In this document: piece by piece, positions 1 through 5,684 of the stretch
Position numbering within the stretch: the stretch's first letter is position 1
Layout of the letters: each line of letters starts with the position of its first letter
Source: Corynebacterium sp.
Lineage (GTDB): Bacteria > Actinomycetota > Actinomycetes > Mycobacteriales > Mycobacteriaceae
Length of the DNA stretch: 6,277 bases
Assembly (NCBI GenBank): GCA_030450335.1
Contig: JAKDIS010000133.1
Location: 1-6,277, forward strand
Reading direction: 5' to 3'
Position numbers and translations under genes: made by a program
The notes under the pieces: model-generated
Seen by the model: only the letters and a program-made list of their open reading frames with translations
Database searches by the model: none
What the model was told of the DNA's origin: nothing

Positions 1-18
1 CCCGTGCCCGCGCCTGTC

Positions 19-31
19 TACACTGGCGCGC
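19..31 (+). promoter_or_regulatory. Putative leaderless promoter (-10) of the DUF1345-like gene
   Basis: TACACT at 19-24 fits the actinobacterial -10 consensus TANNNT. Only 7 nt separate it from the ATG at 32, so transcription would begin at or next to the start codon. There is no Shine-Dalgarno sequence before the ATG, which agrees with a leaderless mRNA. The -35 region would lie at or beyond the left window edge and cannot be judged. Confidence 0.5.
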
Positions 32-772
32 ATGGCCGCCGAGAAAACCTCACGCACCGGGCACCGGATCCGCAGCGACCTCTTCCGCGCCAACGTCAGC
101 ACCGCCCTCGCCCTGCTCACCGCGGCGGCAGGGGTCGGCATCGCCCTGCTGACCACCGGCACCGCGACGTCCGGCTGGACGATCGCCCCGCCGATCGTGT
201 TCTTCCTGGTCTACTGGCTGTCCTTCACCGCCTACTACCTCTGGTGGACGCACCGCGTGTACGCACACGCCGACACGGCGGCCGTCCGCGACGTCGCCGC
301 CCGGGACTCCCGCGCCCGGCGCAGCTGGACAGGAAAATTCTCCGGGCTCACCGGCCCGACGGACTGGACGGCGGCCGCGGCGACGATGGCGGTGGTCGTC
401 ACCGTGGCCATCGCCCTGTCCCCGGGTGCCCGGGAGGACCCGGTGGTCGTCCTGCTGGGCCTCGCCACGGTCGCCAGCTCGTGGGCGCTGATGGTCTACT
501 CCTTCGCCCTGGACTACATGCAGGTCAGCGTCCTGCAGGAGCCGGACGAGCCGCCCCACGTGAAGTTCGACTTCCCCGAGGAACCCCGCTTCGCCGACTA
601 CCTGACCTTCTCGGTCATGGTCTCGACCATGGCCGTCGGCGCCCCGGCACGGGCCACGTCGCAGGCGATGTGGCGCAAGTTGCGCAGCCACGTCCTGCTG
701 GCCTTCATCTTCAACACCGTGATCGTGGCGATGATGGTGTCGCTGCTCTTCGGCGGACTCACCGGAGGCTGA
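32..772 (+). CDS. DUF1345-like integral membrane protein
   Basis: This 246-residue protein looks like a DUF1345-family inner-membrane protein of unknown function. About six hydrophobic segments are visible, near residues 24-42, 50-72, 112-130, 136-158, 187-204 and 219-241. The resemblance to DUF1345 is mainly in the C-terminal half: a WALMVYSFALDYMQ segment, then a polar PDEPPHVKFDFPEE stretch, then FADYLTFSVMVSTM, and a final helix with FNTVIVAMMVSLL. The loop near residues 76-105 is Arg-rich (RDSRARRSW) and probably cytoplasmic. ATG 32 is chosen because a -10-like TACACT lies 7 nt upstream and because it leaves a short basic N-terminus before helix 1. The stop is TGA at 770-772, and the hydrolase gene begins 38 nt later on the same strand. 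No transport substrate or enzymatic role can be inferred. The family call is from recalled motif patterns, not a profile search. Confidence 0.8.
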   Translation: MAAEKTSRTGHRIRSDLFRANVSTALALLTAAAGVGIALLTTGTATSGWTIAPPIVFFLVYWLSFTAYYLWWTHRVYAHADTAAVRDVAARDSRARRSWTGKFSGLTGPTDWTAAAATMAVVVTVAIALSPGAREDPVVVLLGLATVASSWALMVYSFALDYMQVSVLQEPDEPPHVKFDFPEEPRFADYLTFSVMVSTMAVGAPARATSQAMWRKLRSHVLLAFIFNTVIVAMMVSLLFGGLTGG

Positions 773-810
773 CACCGCGCCGCGCCGCACCCGGTGGCAG
801 AGTGGACACC

Positions 811-1815
811 ATGACCACATCGCGTCCTGCATCGCGTCCTTCCCACCCGCCCTTCGACCCGGAACTCCTCCCCACCCTGGAGGTGATCCGCCAGATGACC
901 CCGCCGCAGCTGGGTGTCGAGGACCTGCCCGCCATGCGCTCGCGGGACCGCACCGCACAGACCCTGGAGCACCTCCACGGACTGGGCCTGGTCACCCGCG
1001 AGATCACCGTGCCCGGCCACGACGGCGCCGAGCTCCCCGCCACGGTGGTCAGCCGGGCGGGACGCGGTGAGCGTGCGGCCGGTCCCGGGATCTACTTCCT
1101 CCACGGCGGTGGCATGGTCAGCGGACGGCGCCTGGACGCCGTGGAGTTCATGGCACCCTGGGTCCTGGAGCACGACGCCGTGCTGCTCACCCCCGACTAC
1201 CGCCTCGCCCCCGAGCACCTGGCTCCGACCCCGGTCGAGGACGCCTACGCCGGGCTGGTGTGGATGCACGCCAACGCCGCGGAACTGGACGTGGACCCCG
1301 ACCGCATCCTCGTCGGCGGTACCAGCGCCGGCGGCGGGCTCGCGGCCGGCACCGCCCTTCTCGCCCGTGACCGGCGGGGCCCGGACCTGCTCGGTCAGAT
1401 CCTCATGAGCCCGATGCTCGACGACCGCGACTCCAGCACCTCGGCGTGTCAGATCGACGGGACGGGCGTCTGGGACCGCGGCGACAACAACTTCGGCTGG
1501 TCCTGCCTGCTCGGTGAGGCACGTGGGGGAGCCGACGTTCCCGCCCACTGTGCCCCGGCCCGGGCGGCGGAGCAGCCGGACGGTCTGGCCGGGCTGCCGC
1601 CGGCGTTCATCGACTGCGGGACCGCCGAGGTCTTCCGCGACGAGAACGTGGCCTACGCCTCCGCGCTGTGGGCCGCCGGTGTGCAGGCCGAACTGCACGT
1701 CTGGGCAGGCGCCTTCCACGGCTCGGCGATGATCGTGCCGGACGCCGCGGTCAGCCGGGACGCCCTGAAGGCACGCGACGCCTGGGTCGCCCGGCTCTTC
1801 GCCGCGCCGCGGTAG
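811..1815 (+). CDS. HSL-family (family IV) alpha/beta hydrolase / esterase
   Basis: A 334-residue alpha/beta hydrolase of the hormone-sensitive-lipase type, expected to cleave short-chain carboxyl esters in the cytoplasm; no signal peptide is seen. The oxyanion-hole motif HGGG is at residues 98-101, YRLAPEH at 130-136, and the nucleophile elbow GTSAGG at 170-175 with Ser172. The usual D-x-L-R-D-E acid motif reads AEVFRDE, so the expected catalytic acid is Glu273, with Asp277 the second conserved acid. The catalytic His is His303 in AFHG. The N-terminal cap contains FDPELLPTLEVIRQ, typical of the family, and total length is normal. The frame is open to the window edge, so ATG 811 rests on family length and cap position; no good Shine-Dalgarno is present, though CAGAGT at 798-803 sits 7 nt upstream like the -10 elements of other genes here. 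It may be cotranscribed with the DUF1345 gene. The natural substrate is unknown. Confidence 0.88.
   Translation: MTTSRPASRPSHPPFDPELLPTLEVIRQMTPPQLGVEDLPAMRSRDRTAQTLEHLHGLGLVTREITVPGHDGAELPATVVSRAGRGERAAGPGIYFLHGGGMVSGRRLDAVEFMAPWVLEHDAVLLTPDYRLAPEHLAPTPVEDAYAGLVWMHANAAELDVDPDRILVGGTSAGGGLAAGTALLARDRRGPDLLGQILMSPMLDDRDSSTSACQIDGTGVWDRGDNNFGWSCLLGEARGGADVPAHCAPARAAEQPDGLAGLPPAFIDCGTAEVFRDENVAYASALWAAGVQAELHVWAGAFHGSAMIVPDAAVSRDALKARDAWVARLFAAPR
818..840 (+). repeat. 12-bp-period tandem duplication at the 5' end of the hydrolase gene
   Basis: CATCGCGTCCT occurs at 818-828 and again at 830-840, separated by a single G, giving a 12-bp period. It is in frame and encodes the SRPASRP stretch at residues 4-10. 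It looks like a small in-frame duplication in the unstructured N-terminus. Confidence 0.8.
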
Positions 1816-1820
1816 CAGGC

Positions 1821-1857
1821 CAGGACAGGTCAGGACGCTGCGAACGTCAGAACGTCA
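1821..1857. repeat. Short direct repeats in the convergent gap
   Basis: Between the two converging genes CAGGAC occurs at 1821-1826 and 1831-1836, and GAACGTCA is repeated in tandem at 1842-1849 and 1850-1857, spanning the stop codon of the minus-strand EEP gene. No convincing bidirectional terminator hairpin with a T-run is seen in the 31 nt between the stop codons, so transcripts from the two sides may overlap. Confidence 0.5.
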
Positions 1858-2839
1858 CGTCCGCCCACACGCCACGGTGGTCGGTGCCGTCGACCTGCAC
1901 GGTACCGCCGTCGGTACAGGTGGCGTCCCGCACGAGGATGTGGTCGATGCGCACCAGCGGGAACCGGTGGGGCCACGTCGGGGCGGTGAGCCCGCCACCG
2001 CAGTCCGTCAGCCCCGCGGTGTCGAGGAGGTCGCGGAACTCCGGGTGGGCGACGGTGGCGTTGAAGTCGCCCGCCAGCACCACCGGTGACTCCGAGCCGG
2101 CGAACTCCTCGCGCAGCGTCCCGAGGTCACGCGACCAGCCACCGATGAGGTCGCTGTACGCCGGCGGCCGGGTGTGCACGCCGACCACCTCGGTGCTCAT
2201 CTGTCCGACGAGTTGCACGGACGGGGTCTGGTGGCCGGTCAGCCCCAGGTCGGCGGTGACGGTACCCGCCGACGTCGCGGCGTCCTGCCGGACGAGGACG
2301 GCAGTGCCGGACGCACCTCCGGTGTCGCGCACCGGCGCGGTGGCGACCAGCCCCGTGCCGCGTTCCACGGCGGCGACCTCGTCCGGCGCTGTCTCCGACA
2401 GGATCAGGACGTCCGGGTCCAGGCGGCGGGTCTGCGCCACGATCGAGGCGTCGTCCGCGCCGTTGAAATAGGTGTTCAGCGCCATCACACGCAGCGTATC
2501 CCCCGTGTCCCCCGTATTTCCCGACCCACCGGAACCTGCCTGCGTGGTCACCACGCCGACGGGCACCACCACGGCCACGGCGAGGGCCGCGGCGACCACC
2601 GGTGGCCAGGGCGAACGCCGACGCCACCCCAGCCAGCACACCACGAGCGTGCACAACACCGCGCCGGCCACGCCCACCATGAAGACCGCCTGCGCAGCCG
2701 GGACGAACCACGCCAGACGGTCGGGAAGCGCTGCGGTGATGCGCCACAACGGCGTCGACGCCCACGTCAGGCACCCGAGAAAGGCACAGACGAGGGCGAC
2801 GACGGCAGCGACGGAGACGACGCGCAGGACGGGACGCAG
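1847..2839 (-). CDS. Membrane-anchored endonuclease/exonuclease/phosphatase family protein (possible CTG start)
   Basis: A DNase I-like EEP-fold phosphoesterase carried by three N-terminal helices. Counting from CTG 2839 (330 residues), hydrophobic segments lie near 6-28, 44-70 and 79-99. The EEP motifs follow in order: ALNTYFNG (Asn122), ILSETAPDE (Glu149), VGVHTRPPA (His222), AGDFN (Asp258, Asn260), RIDHILV (Asp299, His300) and GTDHRGVWADV (Asp320, His321), so the active site is complete. The GWRRRS loop between helices 2 and 3 should be cytoplasmic, placing the catalytic domain outside; two late cysteines (280, 308) could form a disulfide there. The start is uncertain: between the DUF3151 stop and residue 31 there is no ATG or GTG, only CTG codons and a TTG at 2749. 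CTG 2839 has AGGGGAG 9 nt upstream and keeps helix 1. It is the last gene of the probable fba operon. Whether the substrate is nucleic acid, lipid or sugar phosphate is not evident. Confidence 0.82.
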   Translation of the reverse strand: MRPVLRVVSVAAVVALVCAFLGCLTWASTPLWRITAALPDRLAWFVPAAQAVFMVGVAGAVLCTLVVCWLGWRRRSPWPPVVAAALAVAVVVPVGVVTTQAGSGGSGNTGDTGDTLRVMALNTYFNGADDASIVAQTRRLDPDVLILSETAPDEVAAVERGTGLVATAPVRDTGGASGTAVLVRQDAATSAGTVTADLGLTGHQTPSVQLVGQMSTEVVGVHTRPPAYSDLIGGWSRDLGTLREEFAGSESPVVLAGDFNATVAHPEFRDLLDTAGLTDCGGGLTAPTWPHRFPLVRIDHILVRDATCTDGGTVQVDGTDHRGVWADVTF

Positions 2840-2845
2840 CGGTGA

Positions 2846-3316
2846 CTACTCCCCTGCGTTCCCGGCGGACATGGCGTCCGCGGCACCCGGGTCGCAGTCG
2901 TTGACGAGGTTGAGGCAGCGGATGTACTCGTCCTCCTCGCCGATCGCGCGGGCGGCGGTCGCGAGCATCATGATCGCGCGCAGCACGCCACGGTTCGGAC
3001 CGTGCGACCACGGCACCGGGCCGGTGCCCCGCCAGCCGTTGGTGCGCAGGGCGTCCAACCCACGGTGGTAGCCGGTACGCGCGCAGGCGTAGGCGGTGAC
3101 CCGCTCGGTGCCCGCACCCCCGTCGGCCCCCTGGGACAGGTGGTAGGCGGCCAACGCGGCCCACACGCCCGAGTCCTTCGGGTTCGCCACGGCGAGGGTC
3201 TCGAGCTCCTCGAGCGACTCCGAGCCGGTCACGGCGGTGGCGAGCTCGGCGGGCAGACGCACCTCCGGGTGCTCGGCACCGAAGAGGTCGCGTCCCTTAC
3301 GGATCTGCTCCGCCAT
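2846..3316 (-). CDS. DUF3151 family protein
   Basis: A 156-residue soluble protein matching DUF3151, an uncharacterised family largely restricted to actinobacteria. Recognisable features are the NPKDSGVWAALAAYHL segment (residues 45-60), AYACARTGYHRGLDALR (75-91), the GWRGTGPVPW turn with SHGPNRG after it (94-110), and a C-terminal helical part LATAARAIGEEDEYIRCL (118-135) ending in NDCDP. The pattern of Ala-rich amphipathic helices suggests a small helical-repeat protein, but that is inference. There is no signal peptide or membrane segment. Its ATG overlaps the fba stop codon by one base (TAATG), and no Shine-Dalgarno is visible just upstream, so translation probably depends on termination and restart at fba. 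Its own TAG stop is followed in the same frame by the EEP coding region. Function unknown; tight coupling to fba hints at a link with central carbon metabolism. Confidence 0.88.
   Translation of the reverse strand: MAEQIRKGRDLFGAEHPEVRLPAELATAVTGSESLEELETLAVANPKDSGVWAALAAYHLSQGADGGAGTERVTAYACARTGYHRGLDALRTNGWRGTGPVPWSHGPNRGVLRAIMMLATAARAIGEEDEYIRCLNLVNDCDPGAADAMSAGNAGE
2849..2855 (-). promoter_or_regulatory. Shine-Dalgarno-like sequence favouring a CTG start for the EEP gene
   Basis: The minus strand reads AGGGGAG, at the very end of DUF3151, then 9 nt (TAGTCACCG, including the DUF3151 stop) before CTG at 2839-2837. The GGAG core and spacing suit a ribosome binding site, and none of comparable quality precedes the TTG at 2749. 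This decides the start chosen for the EEP gene, tentatively. Confidence 0.4.
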
Positions 3317-4353
3317 TACTTGGACACCGTGGTGCCGACGGAGTGCAGGTCGTTGCAGGCCTCGATGATGCGCTCGGTCATGGCGGCCTCGGCCTTCTTC
3401 ATGAAGGAGCGGGGGTCGTAGACCTTCTTGTTGCCGACCTCGCCGTCGATCTTCAGCACGCCGTCGTAGTTGGAGAGCATGTGGCCGGCGATCGGGCGGG
3501 TGAAGGCGTACTGGGTGTCGGTGTCGACGTTCATCTTCACCACGCCGTAGCGCAGGGCCTCCTCGATCTTCTCCTTCTCGGAGCCGGAGCCGCCGTGGAA
3601 GACGAAGTCGAAGGGCTGTGCGTCCTCGGACAGGCCGAGCTTCTTCGCCGCGGTCTTCTGGCCCATGTCCAGGACCTCCGGACGCAGCTTCACGTTGCCG
3701 GGCTTGTACACGCCGTGCACGTTGCCGAAGGTGGCGGCCAGCAGGTAACGCTGCCCCTGGTCACCGGCGCCGATGGCGTCGACGGTCTTCTCGAAGTCCT
3801 CGGCGGTGGTGTACAGGTTGTCGCCGGCCTTGGCCTCGACACCGTCCTCCTCGCCGCCGACCACGCCGATCTCGATCTCCAGGATGATGTTCGCCGCGGC
3901 GCACTTGGGCAGCAGGTCCTTGGCGATCTCGAGGTTCTCGTCGATCGGCACGGCCGAGCCGTCCCACATGTGCGACTGGAACAGCGGGTTCTCGCCGGCC
4001 TCGACGCGCTTGCGGGAGATCTCCACCAGCGGGCGCACGTAGGTGTCGAGCTTCTCCTTCTGGCAGTGGTCGGTGTGCAGCGCGACGTTGATGCCGTAGT
4101 GCTTGGCGGCGTGGTGGGCGAAGTGCGCCAGGGCCTCGGCACCGGCGACCATGTTCTTCACGCCGAGCCCGGAACCGAACTCCGCGCCACCCGTGGAGAA
4201 CTGGATGATGCCGTCCGACTCCGCGTCGGCGAAGCCCTTGAGGGCGGCGTTGATGGTCTCCGACGAGGTGCAGTTGATGGCCGGGTAGGCGAAGCCGCCC
4301 TCCTTGGCCTTGTCCAGCATGTCGCGGTAGACGGCGGGTGTTGCGATGGGCAT
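3316..4353 (-). CDS. fba: Class II fructose-bisphosphate aldolase
   Basis: A 345-residue zinc-dependent class II aldolase that interconverts fructose 1,6-bisphosphate with dihydroxyacetone phosphate and glyceraldehyde 3-phosphate in cytoplasmic glycolysis and gluconeogenesis. The active-site signature ALHTDHCQ gives catalytic Asp95 and zinc ligand His96; further zinc ligands are His213 in NVHGVYKPG and His253 in VFHGGSGS. The flexible-loop region is EIEIGVVGGEEDGVE (159-173), and the phosphate-binding C-terminal part is VKMNVDTDTQYAFTRP (272-287). Asp95/His96 numbering agrees with that recalled for the mycobacterial enzyme, and the length is standard for this branch. ATG 4353 has a strong GGAGGA six nucleotides upstream and a sigma-70-type promoter further up, so the start is secure. 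The gene overlaps DUF3151 downstream. Also called fda or fbaA in related genomes. Nothing is broken or missing. Confidence 0.98.
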   Translation of the reverse strand: MPIATPAVYRDMLDKAKEGGFAYPAINCTSSETINAALKGFADAESDGIIQFSTGGAEFGSGLGVKNMVAGAEALAHFAHHAAKHYGINVALHTDHCQKEKLDTYVRPLVEISRKRVEAGENPLFQSHMWDGSAVPIDENLEIAKDLLPKCAAANIILEIEIGVVGGEEDGVEAKAGDNLYTTAEDFEKTVDAIGAGDQGQRYLLAATFGNVHGVYKPGNVKLRPEVLDMGQKTAAKKLGLSEDAQPFDFVFHGGSGSEKEKIEEALRYGVVKMNVDTDTQYAFTRPIAGHMLSNYDGVLKIDGEVGNKKVYDPRSFMKKAEAAMTERIIEACNDLHSVGTTVSK

Positions 4354-4359
4354 GGGTGT

Positions 4360-4365
4360 TCCTCC
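4360..4365 (-). promoter_or_regulatory. Strong Shine-Dalgarno sequence of fba
   Basis: The minus strand reads GGAGGA, six nucleotides (ACACCC) before the fba ATG. It is the only strong, ideally spaced ribosome binding site in the window, as expected for a highly expressed glycolytic gene, and it contrasts with the apparently leaderless genes around it. Confidence 0.85.
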
Positions 4366-4402
4366 GTGTGGGTTCGACGAGCGGGTCGGCGTTCTTCCCT
4401 CA

Positions 4403-4431
4403 AGTATGCCGTGCCCGGGCGAATCTGTCAG
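4403..4431 (-). promoter_or_regulatory. Putative housekeeping promoter of fba
   Basis: On the minus strand a -35-like CTGACA (4431-4426, 5 of 6 to TTGACA) is followed by a 17-bp spacer and a -10-like CATACT (4408-4403). The resulting 5' leader would be about 40 nt and include the GGAGGA ribosome binding site. The position gives fba a promoter independent of the GH76 gene upstream. Prediction by eye only. Confidence 0.6.
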
Positions 4432-4433
4432 TT

Positions 4434-4458
4434 GCCCGGCCCCACCGGGCCGCGGCCC
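4434..4458 (-). other. Overlapping GC-rich inverted repeats between GH76 and fba
   Basis: GCCCGG (4434-4439) and CCGGGC (4445-4450) form a perfect 6-bp stem with a 5-nt loop, and GGGCCGCGGCCC (4447-4458) is a 12-bp palindrome sharing bases with it, so the two are alternative structures. They lie 22-46 nt past the GH76 stop and just upstream of the fba -35. A terminator for GH76 is possible, but no T-run follows; an operator or simple GC-rich coincidence are the alternatives. Confidence 0.3.
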
Positions 4459-4479
4459 ACACCGCCACCGCGGCGTCCG

Positions 4480-5640
4480 TCAGTAGCCGTCGTGGGTGAC
4501 GGTGGCTGCCGCCTCCATGAGCATCCACCCCGAGAGCTGGACCGACAGGTCACGTTCCGGGATTTCCGCCGCCGCGGCGGACCCCGAAAGGGCCGCCCCC
4601 ATCAGTCCGCCCGCCTGCGGCAGCACCGCGTCCCCACCCCAGGATGCGGGGAACACCGGCAGCCCGTCGATCTCCAACCGGTAGCGCCACACCGACTCCG
4701 CCGAGCGCAGGACGATCCGGCGGGCGAGCCGCCGCGTCGCCGCGCTGGAGCGGTCGTCACCGGGCAGCGACGTGGCGACCAGGGCGAGGTAGCGCGCGAG
4801 GATCCCCTTGAACAGCCCGTTGTCGCCGCCGCGGGCCTTCCAGTCCAGCGACCAGTTCGGGGTGGTCATGTGCTGGGAGACGGCCTCGACCAGGCGGTGC
4901 ACGCGGGTGAGCGCCTGGGTGCCGATCGGGTCGACGGCGTCCATGGCGATGCCTGCGGCGCGGCGTTGGGCGCGGGCGAGCTCCAGGTTCGCCCCGATCA
5001 TCACGCCCTGGCAGTAGGCGTGGATCTCGGTGACGTTCTCCGGGCCGGAGAGCTTCATCTTGATGCCGTCCATCACCAGACCGTCGGTGTTGATCAGGTT
5101 GGCGTGGACCCAGTCGATGAGCTGCTCGGCGAGCTCGATGCGTCCGGTCCGGGCGGCGAGGATCGCGACGGGGCCGTTGGTGGGCACGTTGTAGAACGTC
5201 TCCCCCTCGCGCCACGGCATCACGCCGGTGAGGCTGTCGACGCCGTCGAGGATGTCGGCCTCCAGGGCGCTGCGGTAGCGGACCTTGCCGTAGCGCTCGA
5301 GGTTCTCCACACGCTCCAGCGCGAGGGCGAGCCACGCCTTGTCGTCGTAGTAGATGTTGCGGGTGAGCCGCCCGAAGTTGCGGATGCGCATGCCGCGGAT
5401 GGTGCGGCGGATGAAGCTGAGGCGCAGCCGGGTGTTGCGGCGCTGCGCGGCGTCCACCTGGCAGTCGATGTAGTGGGCCTGCCACCAGTAGTGCCAGCGG
5501 TAGTACAGCTTGTCGCGCGTGGTCGGCGGCCAGGCGACGACGGCGAGGTTGGTTCGCGGCACGCCCCAGAGCCGCCCGCCGTGGCGCTCGGTGATGGCCT
5601 GCTCGGCGAGGTCGGCTCGGTGGTCCCAACGTTCCTGCAT
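4480..5640 (-). CDS. Glycoside hydrolase family 76 protein (alpha-1,6-mannanase-like), no signal peptide
   Basis: A 386-residue protein with the (alpha/alpha)6-barrel family GH76 pattern; characterised members cut alpha-1,6-mannosidic bonds in mannans. The key motif NIYYDDKAWLALAL contains the paired aspartates Asp99-Asp100, the usual nucleophile and acid/base of GH76. Other family-like blocks are WREGETFYNVPTNGPVAILAAR (143-164, aromatic and Asn-rich), HAYCQGVMIGANLELA (207-222), and GGDNGLFKGILARYLA (271-286). There is no N-terminal hydrophobic stretch: the protein begins MQERWDHRADLAEQA, so it appears cytoplasmic, unlike secreted mannanases. ATG 5640 is supported by a -10-like CACAAT 7 nt upstream with no Shine-Dalgarno. 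From memory, a GH76 gene also lies close to fba in Mycobacterium tuberculosis (Rv0365c near Rv0363c), so the linkage seems old. Substrate is uncertain: phosphatidylinositol mannoside or lipomannan-type glycans are natural suspects, but this is inference. Confidence 0.87.
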   Translation of the reverse strand: MQERWDHRADLAEQAITERHGGRLWGVPRTNLAVVAWPPTTRDKLYYRWHYWWQAHYIDCQVDAAQRRNTRLRLSFIRRTIRGMRIRNFGRLTRNIYYDDKAWLALALERVENLERYGKVRYRSALEADILDGVDSLTGVMPWREGETFYNVPTNGPVAILAARTGRIELAEQLIDWVHANLINTDGLVMDGIKMKLSGPENVTEIHAYCQGVMIGANLELARAQRRAAGIAMDAVDPIGTQALTRVHRLVEAVSQHMTTPNWSLDWKARGGDNGLFKGILARYLALVATSLPGDDRSSAATRRLARRIVLRSAESVWRYRLEIDGLPVFPASWGGDAVLPQAGGLMGAALSGSAAAAEIPERDLSVQLSGWMLMEAAATVTHDGY

Positions 5641-5653
5641 AACTCACATTGTG
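5641..5653 (-). promoter_or_regulatory. Putative leaderless promoter (-10) of the GH76 gene
   Basis: The minus strand reads CACAAT (5653-5648), then 7 nt (GTGAGTT), then the ATG. This matches TATAAT at four positions and has the same spacing as the element before the DUF1345 gene. No clear -35 is seen and there is no ribosome binding site. The hexamer overlaps a small palindrome. Confidence 0.4.
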
Positions 5654-5661
5654 CCTGCACA
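5645..5661. promoter_or_regulatory. Possible operator in the divergent GH76/DUF1707 gap
   Basis: Two overlapping inverted repeats occur here: CACATTGTG (CACA-T-TGTG, 5645-5653) and TGTGCCTGCACA (TGTGC-CT-GCACA, 5650-5661). They cover the GH76 -10 hexamer, so a bound regulator would block that gene. They do not fit the CRP/GlxR-type TGTG-N8-CACA spacing. No regulator is assigned. Confidence 0.3.
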
Positions 5662-5684
5662 CCTTAGGGCTTCGCACGTATTGG

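Noticed and set aside
4..810. The 5' extension of the hydrolase frame, open back to the window edge.
   Set aside because: It runs through the DUF1345 gene in another frame and reads as Arg/Pro/Gly-rich sequence with no domain; the hydrolase proper begins at ATG 811.
50..958. A 302-codon minus-strand frame opposite the DUF1345 gene.
   Set aside because: Low-complexity Gly/Arg/Asp/His-rich translation without motifs, opposite a gene with clear membrane helices.
2127..3164. A 345-codon minus-strand open frame overlapping EEP and DUF3151 in another frame.
   Set aside because: Arg/Gly-rich shadow translation; the real proteins in this region have complete family motifs in a different frame.
5641..5665. 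A GlxR/CRP-type binding site in the divergent gap.
   Set aside because: TGTG and CACA half-sites are present, but the spacing is 4 nt or 1 nt instead of the 8 nt needed for TGTG-N8-CACA.
3343..5667. A 774-codon plus-strand open frame antisense to fba and GH76.
   Set aside because: It lies opposite two well-identified genes, has the low-complexity Val/Gly/Asp/His-rich composition typical of the complement of high-GC genes, and contains no recognisable domain.
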